A stretch of DNA of 12,452 nucleotides from Blastococcus sp. (GTDB lineage Bacteria; Actinomycetota; Actinomycetes; Mycobacteriales; Geodermatophilaceae), in the NCBI GenBank assembly GCA_025963345.1, contig JAOPUS010000361.1, positions 1 through 12,452 of the forward strand. The letters are read 5' to 3'. Positions within the stretch are counted from its first letter, which is position 1. Each line of letters begins with the position of its first letter. Below are positions 6,350 to 12,452 of the stretch, in pieces. Below the pieces are notes generated by a model. It was given only the letters and a program-made list of their open reading frames with translations, did no database searches and was not told the DNA's origin. Made by a program: the position numbers and the translations under genes.

Positions 6350-6367
6350 TTCCAGCGGTCCGACCAC

Positions 6368-6440
6368 GCCCCTTTAGCTCAGTCGGCAGAGCGTCTCCAT
6401 GGTAAGGAGAAGGTCTACGGTTCGATTCCGTAAAGGGGCT
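6368..6440 (+). tRNA. tRNA-Thr (anticodon GGT)
   Basis: The acceptor stem GCCCCTT (6368-6374) pairs with AAGGGGC (6433-6439), discriminator T6440. The anticodon loop ATGGTAA holds GGT at 6401-6403, flanked by TCTCC/GGAGA. The T arm contains GGTTCGATTCC. CCA is not encoded. It reads ACC and ACT. It is followed by tRNA-Met, the usual actinobacterial order upstream of rpmG. Confidence 0.97.
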
Positions 6441-6499
6441 CTGAAACACAAGAGCTGACCGGCCGGTCCAGTCGAGAGACCGGGCCGAAAGGTCATCCC

Positions 6500-6573
6500 G
6501 GCGGTGTAGCTCAGCCTGGTAGAGCAAGCGGCTCATAATCGCTGTGTCACCGGTTCAAGTCCGGTCACCGCTA
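6500..6573 (+). tRNA. Elongator tRNA-Met (anticodon CAT)
   Basis: The acceptor GGCGGTG (6500-6506) pairs with CACCGCT (6566-6572), the first pair being G-T, discriminator A6573. The loop CTCATAA has CAT at 6534-6536. The T arm is ACCGG TTCAAGT CCGGT. It lacks the three G-C pairs next to the anticodon loop and the C1-A72 mismatch of initiator tRNA, so it is the elongator form. CCA is not encoded. Confidence 0.95.
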
Positions 6574-6578
6574 CTCCC

Positions 6579-6605
6579 GACGGACCCCGGATACCGGGGT
6601 CCGTC
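6579..6605 (+). terminator. Hairpin between tRNA-Met and rpmG
   Basis: A perfect 12-bp stem (6579-6590 with 6594-6605) with a 3-base loop ATA starts 6 bases after the tRNA-Met discriminator. It could terminate the tRNA transcript, or act as a partial terminator or processing signal if rpmG is read through from the tRNA promoter. No T-tract follows. Confidence 0.65.
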
Positions 6606-6654
6606 ACCGTGTCGGCATCCGCCGCCGCGGTCGCACAAGGCTAGGAGCACTCAC

Positions 6655-6819
6655 GTGGCAGCCACCGACGTCCGTCCGAAGATCACCCTGGCGTGCCAGG
6701 AGTGCAAGAACCGCAACTACATCACCCGCAAGAACCGGCGGAACGACCCCGACCGGCTCGAGCTGAAGAAGTACTGCCCGCGGGAGCGCAAGCACACGCT
6801 GCACCGCGAGACCCGCTGA
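6655..6819 (+). CDS. rpmG: 50S ribosomal protein L33
   Basis: The 54-residue protein is a full-length L33 of the large ribosomal subunit. It contains the conserved KITLACQECK, NYIT, KNRRNDPDRLELKK and terminal HRETR segments. The GTG start at 6655 is supported by AGGAG (6643-6647) seven bases upstream and by matching the standard N-terminus MAATDVRPK of actinobacterial L33. Zinc-binding L33 normally has two CxxC pairs. Here C14 and C17 are present, but the second pair is C41-P-R-E44: the fourth cysteine is glutamate, so the ribbon has only three Cys ligands, with H47 as a possible substitute. Position after tRNA-Met and before Had-like genes is the classical actinobacterial arrangement. Confidence 0.97.
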   Translation: MAATDVRPKITLACQECKNRNYITRKNRRNDPDRLELKKYCPRERKHTLHRETR

Positions 6820-6852
6820 CCTAGTCAGCCGCAGACGCGAGAGGGCGGGAGC

Positions 6853-7299
6853 ATGGCGCTGGACCGGGAACTGGTCGGGCGCAGCTACCCGCCCTCCGCC
6901 GTCTACGAGGTCGGCCGGGCGAAGATCGCCGAGTTCGCCGCAGCGATCGGTGAGGACGACCCGGTCCACCGCGACGCCGACGCCGCCCGCGCGGCCGGTC
7001 ACCCCGACGTCATCGCCCCGCCGACTTTCGCGATCGTGGTCAGCCTCGAGGCCGCGTTCGTGGTTCTGAGTGATCCCGAGGTCTCCCTCGACTACAGCCG
7101 GGTGGTGCATGGCGAACAGAAGTTCACCCATCACCGGCCCATCTGCGCCGGGGACAGGCTGGTGGCCACCACGACGATCGACGCGGTCCGCAGCGTGGCC
7201 GGCAACGACCTGCTGACCACGCGGGTCGACCTCGCCACCGAGGACGGCGAAGCCGTCTGCACCGCCACCTCGATGCTCGTCGCCCGCGGCACCGCATGA
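6853..7299 (+). CDS. HadA-like MaoC-family dehydratase subunit
   Basis: 148 residues with a single hot-dog fold of the N-terminal MaoC/UPF0336 type. In mycobacteria the HadA homologue at this same locus pairs with HadB to form the (3R)-hydroxyacyl-ACP dehydratase of FAS-II, HadB carrying the catalytic residues. Here the phrase GEDDPVHRDADAARAAGH corresponds to HadA, which stabilises substrate, and lacks the full SGDxNPxH hydratase signature. The start at ATG 6853 has GAGGG (6841-6845) upstream at 7-base spacing. The stop overlaps the ATG of the next gene (ATGA, 7296-7299), so the two subunits are translationally coupled. No hadC-like gene follows, so a role in a mycolate pathway is not implied; general fatty-acyl dehydration is the likely reaction. 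Confidence 0.9.
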   Translation: MALDRELVGRSYPPSAVYEVGRAKIAEFAAAIGEDDPVHRDADAARAAGHPDVIAPPTFAIVVSLEAAFVVLSDPEVSLDYSRVVHGEQKFTHHRPICAGDRLVATTTIDAVRSVAGNDLLTTRVDLATEDGEAVCTATSMLVARGTA

Positions 7300-7721
7300 G
7301 CCTGCGCAGCGCAACGGACGTCGCCGTCGGCACCGAACTCCCCGAGCAGGTCCTCCGCGTCACCCGGGCCGACCTGGTCCGCTACGCGGGCGCTTCCGGC
7401 GACTTCAATCCGATCCACTGGAACGACCGGGTGGCCACCGAGGTCGGACTGCCCGGCGTGATCGCGCACGGCATGTTCACGATGGCCCTGGCCTCCCGCG
7501 TGGTCACGAGCTGGGCGGGCAACCCGGGCGCACTGGTCGAGTACCACGTCCGCTTCGGCCGGCCGGTCGTCGTCCCGGACGACGACGCCGGTGCCGAGGT
7601 GACCGTCCGCGGCAAGGTCGGTGCCCTGCTGGAGGACGGCCGGGTGCGCGTCGACCTCACCGTGACCACCGACGGCGAGAAGGTCCTCTCCCTGGCGCGC
7701 GCGATCGTCCGTCTGGCATGA
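7296..7721 (+). CDS. HadB-like MaoC dehydratase, catalytic subunit
   Basis: 141 residues, a single hot-dog domain with the hydratase-2 motif YAGASGDFNPIHWND. Asp36 and His41 correspond by spacing to the catalytic Asp and His of this family, and the later GVIAHGMF completes the usual active-site region. Known for the family: reversible dehydration of (R)-3-hydroxyacyl thioesters as a heterodimer with the HadA-type subunit. Overlap with the preceding gene by 4 bases, and with the following peptidase gene by 4 bases (ATGA at 7718-7721), shows an operon with coupled translation. Whether the substrate is ACP- or CoA-linked cannot be told from sequence. Confidence 0.92.
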   Translation: MSLRSATDVAVGTELPEQVLRVTRADLVRYAGASGDFNPIHWNDRVATEVGLPGVIAHGMFTMALASRVVTSWAGNPGALVEYHVRFGRPVVVPDDDAGAEVTVRGKVGALLEDGRVRVDLTVTTDGEKVLSLARAIVRLA

Positions 7722-9151
7722 GCGCGGCGCGGCGGGCCGCAGCGGCCGCTGCCGGAGTGCTGCTCCTTGCCGGCTGCACCTCCTTCGCCGACAGGGGGAC
7801 CGCGCAGGACGCGGCGCCCACCACCGCAGTCCCCGACGAGGCCCCGGCGGGCGGCTGCCCGGCCGAGCGGGCGCGCCCCGACCCCGACCGGCCGGTGGTG
7901 AGCCTGGACTTCCGCCTCGAGGACGACCGTGTGACCGTCACCGGCACCGAGACGGTCGTCTTCACCCCGGACCGCCGCGTCGGCGAACTCGTGTTCCGGC
8001 TGGTCCCCAACGGTCCCGACTCCGCGCCCGCGGGCAACCGCCTCGTCGTCGACGACGTCCGGGGGGACGACGTGGCCGACGGCCGCTACGAGGCTGCCGG
8101 GGCGGCCGATCCGGGCGGCCTCTACGTCGTGACGCTCGACCACGCCCTGGGCGCCGGCGGCTCCACCGAGGTCGAACTCCACTTCACGCTGACCCTCGGC
8201 CGGCGCGGCTTCGACCGATTCGGCGCCGACGAGGGCGTCTCCTGGTGGGCCAGCGGCGCGCCGCTGCTGGCCTGGGAGCCGGGGATCGGCTGGGCGGAGG
8301 ACCCGTTCGTCGACCTGGGCGGGGAGACCACGACCAGCCCGGCCATGGACACCTCGGTCACCGTCTCGGCGCCGGAGGACCTCACGGTCCTGATGACGGG
8401 GGCGCGGGCGGAGCCGTCGGCCGCGCAGGACGGCCGCCGCACCTGGACCTCGACCGAGCCGGTCGCCCGTGACGTCGGGGTCGCCGCCGGCCTGTTCACC
8501 ACCGAGCAGGCGACCACGCCTGACGGGGTGGCCGTCACCGTCGGCGTCCTGCCCGGCGGCGAGCTGCCGGTCGCACAGCTCGCGGAGTGGACGACGGCCG
8601 CGATCGCCGACCTCGAGGCGCACGTGGGGCCCTTCCCGTACCGCACGCTGACGGTGGCCCTGCTGCCCGACTACGGGGGCGGGATCGAGTACCCGAGCAT
8701 GATCTTCGAGGCCACCCCGAGCCGGCCGGTACTCGTGCACGAGGTCGCGCACATGTGGTTCTACGGGATGGTCGGCAACTCGCAGTTCCGCGACCCGTGG
8801 CTCGACGAGGCGTTCGCCACCTGGGCCGAGGCCGTCGTCGACGAGCAGTCGGCCTTCGGGGACCAGGCCGCGCTCCAGATGCCCGGCGAGGTCGGCGGGT
8901 CGATGGCCGACTTCGCCGACGACGGCACGTACTTCGACGTGGTCTACGGCAAAGGGGGGGCGGCGCTCCTGGCCGCGCGCGAGGCCGCCGGCCCGGAGGC
9001 CTTCGACGCCGCGATCCGCTGCTACGCCGACGCCAACGCGTGGTCGATCGCGACCCCGGAGGACGTCGCCGCCGCGCTGGCCGGCCTCCCCGGAGCCGTC
9101 GACGCGCTGGTCGACGCACAGGCCCTCGGGAAGGACGACCTGCCCCGCTAG
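7718..9151 (+). CDS. Lipoprotein M1-family zinc metallopeptidase
   Basis: 477 residues. The N-terminus is a lipoprotein signal: positively charged MSAARR, a hydrophobic run and lipobox LAGC with Cys20, so it should be anchored on the outer face of the membrane. A beta-rich N-terminal domain resembling M1 aminopeptidases follows (about 60-250). The catalytic domain contains GGGIEYPS (the counterpart of the GAMEN substrate-binding motif), H341-EVA-H345 and E364 in LDEAFATW. The spacing HExxH-18-E matches gluzincin peptidases. It is shorter than full aminopeptidase N (about 850 residues) because the C-terminal helical domain is reduced. It overlaps hadB by 4 bases; a functional link with dehydratases is not obvious, so this may just be operon sharing. 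Confidence 0.92.
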   Translation: MSAARRAAAAAAGVLLLAGCTSFADRGTAQDAAPTTAVPDEAPAGGCPAERARPDPDRPVVSLDFRLEDDRVTVTGTETVVFTPDRRVGELVFRLVPNGPDSAPAGNRLVVDDVRGDDVADGRYEAAGAADPGGLYVVTLDHALGAGGSTEVELHFTLTLGRRGFDRFGADEGVSWWASGAPLLAWEPGIGWAEDPFVDLGGETTTSPAMDTSVTVSAPEDLTVLMTGARAEPSAAQDGRRTWTSTEPVARDVGVAAGLFTTEQATTPDGVAVTVGVLPGGELPVAQLAEWTTAAIADLEAHVGPFPYRTLTVALLPDYGGGIEYPSMIFEATPSRPVLVHEVAHMWFYGMVGNSQFRDPWLDEAFATWAEAVVDEQSAFGDQAALQMPGEVGGSMADFADDGTYFDVVYGKGGAALLAAREAAGPEAFDAAIRCYADANAWSIATPEDVAAALAGLPGAVDALVDAQALGKDDLPR

Positions 9152-9152
9152 G

Positions 9153-9201
9153 CCCCGTCCCGGGGCCCGGCCCGAGCTTGCGAGGGGCGGGGAGGACGGG
9201 G
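9153..9201. terminator. Bidirectional terminator between convergent genes
   Basis: CCCCGTCC (9153-9160) pairs with GGACGGGG (9194-9201). The enclosed 33 bases are GC-rich and can form an inner hairpin. The structure fills the short space between the peptidase stop (9151) and the stop of the convergent aminotransferase (9205), a position that serves both strands. Confidence 0.6.
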
Positions 9202-9204
9202 TCC

Positions 9205-10479
9205 TTATTCCGCCGAGCCCAGCAGCCGCTGCATGCGCGTGACGCCCTCGACCAGGTCGTCGTCCCCCAGCGCGTAGGACATCCGCACGTAGCCGGGGGT
9301 CCCGAAGGCCTCGCCGGGGACGACGGCCACCTCGGCCTCCTCCAGGATCAGCCCGGCGAGCTCCGCGCTGGTCTCCGCCGTCCGGCCCGCGATCGGCCGG
9401 CCCAGCAGGCCCTTGACGGACGGGTAGACGTAGAACGCGCCCTGCGGCTCCGGGCAGGCGATGCCCGGGATCTCCCGCAGCATGGACACGATCGTCTGCC
9501 GCCGCCGGTCGAAGGCCTCGCGCATGGTCGCCACCGCCGACAGGTCGCCGGTCAGCGCGGCCACGGCCGCGGCCTGGGAGACGTTCGCGACGTTGGACGT
9601 GGCGTGCGACTGCAGGTTGGTCGCGGCCCTGACGATGTCGGCGGGGCCGAGGATCCAGCCCACGCGCCAGCCGGTCATCGCGTAGGTCTTGGCCACGCCG
9701 TTGACGACGACACAGCGGTCGGCCAACTCGGGCACGACCACGGGCATCGAGGGGGCCGTGACGCCGCCGTAGGTGAGGTGCTCGTAGATCTCGTCGGTCA
9801 GCACCCAGAGTCCGGCCTCCAGCGCCCAGCGGCCGATCTCCTCGACCTGCTCGGCCGGGTAGACCGCTCCGGTGGGGTTGGACGGTGAGCAGAAGAGCAG
9901 GACCTTCGTGCGGGGCGTGCGCGCGGCCTCGAGCTGGGCGGCCGAGACGAGGTATCCGCTCTGCTCGTCGGCGACCACAGGCACCGGCACGCCACCGGCC
10001 AGTCGGATGGCCTCCGGGTACGTCGTCCAGTAGGGGGCGGGCACCAGCACCTCGTCGCCCGGGTCGAGCATCGTGGCGAAGGCCTCGTAGACCGCCTGCT
10101 TGCCCCCATTGGTGACCAGGACGTTGGCGGCCGTGGCCTGCAGGCCGGAGTCGCGCGCCGTCTTGGCGACGATCGCCTCCTTGAGCGCGGGCAGCCCGCC
10201 GGCCGGTGTGTAGCGGTGCATCGCCGGCTGGCGGCAGGCCGTGATCGCGGCCTCGACGATGTAGTCCGGGGTCGCGAAGTCCGGTTCGCCGGCACCGAAG
10301 CCGATCACCGGCTTGCCGGCGGCCTTCAGGGCCTTGGCCTTGGCGTCGACGGCCAGGGTTGCGGACTCGCTGATCGCGGCGATCCGGCGGGAGATGCGCC
10401 GTTCGGCGGGCGGTACGGCGCCCACGGCCGGTGCGTCGATGGCGGAGGACTCCGAGGAGACGGCGGTCATGGCCCCCAT
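9205..10479 (-). CDS. aspC: Class I pyridoxal-phosphate aspartate aminotransferase
   Basis: 424 residues. The fold-type I features occur in order: substrate phrase GAGEPDF, TNGGKQAVYEAF, PYWTTYPE, SPSNPTGAVY (PLP-contacting Asn), TDEIYEHL (Asp/Tyr), VAKTYAMTGWRVGW with the Schiff-base lysine at 264, and GYVRMSYAL with the carboxylate-binding arginine. This is the 1-beta subgroup, catalysing aspartate + 2-oxoglutarate = oxaloacetate + glutamate. The same gene stands beside secE in Streptomyces, which supports aspC. The start is ambiguous: ATG 10479 lies 4 bases after the upstream reductase stop, suggesting coupling. ATG 10470 is also possible, and ATG 10506 would overlap the upstream gene by 23 bases. 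None has a good Shine-Dalgarno sequence. The residues before about 35 are not conserved-looking. Confidence 0.94.
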   Translation of the reverse strand: MGAMTAVSSESSAIDAPAVGAVPPAERRISRRIAAISESATLAVDAKAKALKAAGKPVIGFGAGEPDFATPDYIVEAAITACRQPAMHRYTPAGGLPALKEAIVAKTARDSGLQATAANVLVTNGGKQAVYEAFATMLDPGDEVLVPAPYWTTYPEAIRLAGGVPVPVVADEQSGYLVSAAQLEAARTPRTKVLLFCSPSNPTGAVYPAEQVEEIGRWALEAGLWVLTDEIYEHLTYGGVTAPSMPVVVPELADRCVVVNGVAKTYAMTGWRVGWILGPADIVRAATNLQSHATSNVANVSQAAAVAALTGDLSAVATMREAFDRRRQTIVSMLREIPGIACPEPQGAFYVYPSVKGLLGRPIAGRTAETSAELAGLILEEAEVAVVPGEAFGTPGYVRMSYALGDDDLVEGVTRMQRLLGSAE

Positions 10480-10483
10480 GGTG

Positions 10484-11104
10484 TCAAAGACGGCGCAGCC
10501 GGACATGGGCTACTGCGTCCGACGGGGTGAACTCCACGCACGACCAGCCGTCGAGTACGTCGCCGAGGCCCTCGAACAGCCGCTCCCCGCTGGCCAGGAG
10601 CACCGGGACGACGGCGAGGTGGAGTTCGTCCAGCAGGCCCGCGCGCAGGTACTGCTGCACGGTCGCGACTCCGCCGCCCAGGCGTACCGACTGCCCGTCC
10701 GCAGCGTCCCGTGCCCGTTCCAGCGCCGCCTCGATGCCGTCGGTCACGAAGTGGAAGGTGGTGCCGCCGGCCATGGGAAGCGGCGGCCGCGCGTGGTGGG
10801 TGAGCACGCAGACGTCGTGGTGGAAGGGCGGCTCGGCACCCCACCAGCCGGTCCAGTCGGCGGAGTCCGCCCATTCGCTGCGGACGGGACCGAACATGTT
10901 GCGGCCCATGATCGTGGCGCCGACGCCGTCCTCCCCGCGGAGGATGAAAGCGTCGTCGACGTCGGTACGGTCCCTGCCGTCCGGGAAGACCCACTCGTGC
11001 AGCCGGTGGCCGCCGACGCCGAGCGGGTGCTCGAGGCTCTGGCCCGGTCCCGCGGCGAAGCCGTCCAGCGAGATCGAGAAGGTGTGCACGCGCAGTTCGG
11101 TCAT
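10484..11104 (-). CDS. RibD C-terminal/dihydrofolate reductase-like protein
   Basis: 206 residues with a single RibD_C-type reductase domain. Signatures include FSISLDGFAAGP near the N-terminus (about 9-20), TIMGRNMFGP (about 57-66), VCVLTHHARPP, and the nucleotide-binding RLGGGVATVQQYLRAGLLDEL followed by VPVLLASGERLFEGL in the last third. Family members are NADPH-dependent reductases of the DHFR superfamily, widespread in actinobacteria and mostly without assigned substrate; it is not true FolA or RibD, having no deaminase domain. ATG 11104 is chosen because the conserved N-terminal strand begins right there. The upstream ATG at 11137 adds an unconserved-looking arginine/cysteine-rich stretch. 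It is probably cotranscribed with the aminotransferase 4 bases downstream. Confidence 0.88.
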   Translation of the reverse strand: MTELRVHTFSISLDGFAAGPGQSLEHPLGVGGHRLHEWVFPDGRDRTDVDDAFILRGEDGVGATIMGRNMFGPVRSEWADSADWTGWWGAEPPFHHDVCVLTHHARPPLPMAGGTTFHFVTDGIEAALERARDAADGQSVRLGGGVATVQQYLRAGLLDELHLAVVPVLLASGERLFEGLGDVLDGWSCVEFTPSDAVAHVRLRRL

Positions 11105-11163
11105 GCAGGGAGGACCGTGCCGGCTCCGGCAACTCATCGGCCGGGTGGGGGACCGGTGGGACG

Positions 11164-11194
11164 TTGGCTCGGCGGGGGCGCGGTCCCGTACACT
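11164..11194 (+). promoter_or_regulatory. Candidate promoter of tRNA-Trp
   Basis: TTGGCT (11164-11169) and TACACT (11189-11194) form -35 and -10 boxes with 19-base spacing. The -10 is good, the -35 only half matches. The predicted start near 11201 would give a leader of about 100 bases before tRNA-Trp. The leader is GC-rich and holds no recognised gene. Confidence 0.5.
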
Positions 11195-11300
11195 GGCCTA
11201 CCTGGGGCAGCTGACCCCGCCACCGGCGTGCCCCGGGAACGTCTCCGAGGATCCGCGCTGCCGTGGTGAGGCGGCCGTCCCGGGCCCCGGCCAGGGCACT

Positions 11301-11376
<76 letters not shown>

Positions 11377-11398
11377 CTGCACGGAAGTAACCGACCAC

Positions 11399-11422
11399 CC
11401 GGCCGCTCACGCGAGCGGCCGG
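11399..11422 (+). terminator. Perfect hairpin between tRNA-Trp and secE
   Basis: CCGGCCGCTC (11399-11408) and GAGCGGCCGG (11413-11422) form a perfect 10-bp stem with a 4-base loop ACGC, 22 bases after tRNA-Trp. It may terminate or process the tRNA transcript. No T-tract follows and secE begins 24 bases later, so read-through into secE-nusG is also plausible. Confidence 0.55.
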
Positions 11423-11445
11423 CACCACGAGGCGAGCGAGGCGCA

Positions 11446-11991
11446 GTGAGCGACGAGAAGCCGGGACGCGAGGACGGCGCACGTGACGTCCCCGACGCCG
11501 AGCTGACCGACGAGCAGCTCGACGCCGAGGCCCCCGGGGTCGACGACGCCGGTGAGCTCGAGGCCGCGGAGGACGAGATCGCCGCCGAGGCAGAGGCCGA
11601 CGAGGACAAGGTCGTGGCGGGCGGCGGGGAGAACCGATCGCGGCGCCGGCGGGGACGCATCACGGCCGCCGACGACGACGACGAGGAGTCGGTGGCGACG
11701 CGGAGCCGCCGTGCCGCCCGCTCGGCCTCGACGCCCGCTGTCCGCGAGGGTGGCGGCACGCGTTCCCGGGCCGCCGCGGAGCGGGCGCGCGCCGACGGCG
11801 CCCGCCAGAAGCGCTCCCTGGCCCGGTTCCTGCGCGAGGTCGTGGCCGAGCTGCGCAAGGTCATCTGGCCCGGCCGCCGCGAGCTGATCACCTACACGAC
11901 GGTGGTCATCGTCTTCGTCGCGTTCATCGTCGCGCTGGTGGCCGGCCTCGACCTGCTCTTCGCCAAGGGCGTGATCGCCGTCTTCGGCTGA
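11446..11991 (+). CDS. secE: Preprotein translocase subunit SecE, with long acidic N-terminus
   Basis: 181 residues. The last 62 (from R120) are a complete single-span SecE: basic amphipathic stretch KRSLARFLREVVAELRKV, the conserved WPGRRELITYT hinge, then one transmembrane segment (about 149-172) and a short tail. SecE clamps SecY in the SecYEG export channel. Residues 1-119 are an extra, low-complexity, mostly acidic region with an Arg-rich patch (RSRRRRGR) in the middle, predicted disordered; E. coli SecE has extra helices instead and minimal SecE proteins have about 60 residues. The GTG start at 11446 follows GAGG (11438-11441). The gene is immediately upstream of nusG, the universal pairing, and downstream of tRNA-Trp. 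Confidence 0.96.
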   Translation: MSDEKPGREDGARDVPDAELTDEQLDAEAPGVDDAGELEAAEDEIAAEAEADEDKVVAGGGENRSRRRRGRITAADDDDEESVATRSRRAARSASTPAVREGGGTRSRAAAERARADGARQKRSLARFLREVVAELRKVIWPGRRELITYTTVVIVFVAFIVALVAGLDLLFAKGVIAVFG

Positions 11992-12034
11992 TCCCCGCCC
12001 CGCCTGAACGCACCATGACAAGGAAGAGACACCT

Positions 12035-12452
12035 GTGACCGACCCCCGCGAGCCCTTCGAGACCGACAGCCCGGTCGAAGGCGCTGCCACCGACCTCGAC
12101 GACGCCCGCATGGACGAGCCCGGCGCGGTCGACCTCGAGACCGGTGCCGGTGAGACCGGCGCTGCCGAGAGCTCCAGCGACACCGCCGACCTCGCCGCAG
12201 GCGCCCTGATCTCTGATGGCGAGGTCGCCGACGTGGCCCCCGAGATCGAGAGCGGCGACCCCGACACCCTCGCCTCCGACCCGCTCGCCGCGCCGGCGCC
12301 CGACTCCGACCAGCCCGAGGCCGCCCCGGCCGAGGAGGAGGACGAGGACCCGGCCGAGGCGATGAAGAAGGCGCTGCGGATCGCCCCCGGCGACTGGTAC
12401 GTCGTGCACTCCTACGCCGGCTACGAGAACAAGGTGAAGACCAACCTCGAGG
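12035..12452 (+). CDS. nusG: Transcription termination/antitermination factor NusG (5' part)
   Basis: Only the first 139 codons are present; the window ends inside the gene. The GTG start at 12035 has AGGAAG (12021-12026) eight bases upstream and opens a frame with no stops. Residues 1 to about 112 are acidic, rich in Asp, Glu, Ala and Pro, and probably disordered. The NGN domain that binds RNA polymerase then begins at GDWYVVHSYAGYENKVKTNL (about residue 119). NusG controls elongation and Rho-dependent termination and couples RNA polymerase to the ribosome. The gene follows secE after 43 bases, as in most bacteria; the KOW domain should lie beyond the window. The identity is firm from the NGN start and synteny. 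Confidence 0.95.
   Translation, partial: MTDPREPFETDSPVEGAATDLDDARMDEPGAVDLETGAGETGAAESSSDTADLAAGALISDGEVADVAPEIESGDPDTLASDPLAAPAPDSDQPEAAPAEEEDEDPAEAMKKALRIAPGDWYVVHSYAGYENKVKTNLE

Noticed and set aside
3434..6367. A 977-codon open frame on the minus strand across the whole GGDEF/EAL gene
   Set aside because: It is a shadow produced by high GC. The plus strand has unmistakable EAL motifs and the minus frame has low-complexity Gly/Arg/Gln-rich sequence with no domain.
60..6440. Integrative element using tRNA-Tyr or tRNA-Thr as attachment site
   Set aside because: No duplicated tRNA 3' segment, integrase or excisionase was found between the tRNAs.
12015..12038. Seven-codon upstream reading frame whose TGA overlaps the nusG GTG
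   Set aside because: It has no ribosome binding site of its own and spans the nusG Shine-Dalgarno sequence. A short frame like this easily occurs by chance.

Overview
The window is high-GC chromosomal DNA from an actinobacterium. Very high GC at third codon positions, frequent GTG starts, ATGA-coupled genes and several genes with no Shine-Dalgarno sequence all point there. The core order tRNA-Thr, tRNA-Met, rpmG, two MaoC/Had-type dehydratases, aspartate aminotransferase, tRNA-Trp, secE, nusG is the actinobacterial translation/secretion neighbourhood. The lack of a hadC-like gene and the protein styles suggest a relative of Geodermatophilaceae or Frankiales rather than a mycolic-acid producer, but that placement is a guess.

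Layout. (1) 60-187: tRNA-Tyr and a perfect hairpin terminator. (2) 208-3204: a minus-strand TadE/TadG-like membrane protein diverges from a two-gene plus-strand operon. That operon encodes a 94-residue EspC/WXG-like helical protein and a 711-residue protein with a WXG-like N-terminus. The spacer between them carries a cluster of TGTGGACA motifs and an 11-bp inverted repeat. (3) 3205-3626: a small stand-alone transcription unit encodes a 35-residue, strongly cationic peptide made largely of three GAKWGR repeats. It has a strong ribosome binding site and its own terminator. (4) 3722-6271: a membrane GAF-GGDEF-EAL c-di-GMP protein with a degenerate GGDEF site and an apparently intact EAL site. 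(5) 6368-6573: tRNA-Thr and tRNA-Met. (6) 6655-9151: a tightly coupled plus-strand group of rpmG, a hadA-like gene, a hadB-like gene and an M1-type metallopeptidase lipoprotein. (7) 9205-11104: a convergent minus-strand pair, a RibD_C/DHFR-like reductase followed by aspartate aminotransferase. (8) 11301-12452: tRNA-Trp, secE and the start of nusG (cut by the window edge), both proteins with long acidic N-terminal extensions.

Regions 5-8 are housekeeping functions: tRNAs, ribosomal protein L33, the SecE translocon subunit, the NusG elongation factor and amino-acid transamination. Regions 2-4 look like lineage-specific cargo between tRNA-Tyr and tRNA-Thr. The observation most worth following is the GAKWGR-repeat peptide gene: I do not recognise its family, its repeats differ only at synonymous positions, and it sits just upstream of a c-di-GMP enzyme. 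No stretch longer than 300 bases lacks a gene. No CRISPR array, insertion sequence or integrase was seen.
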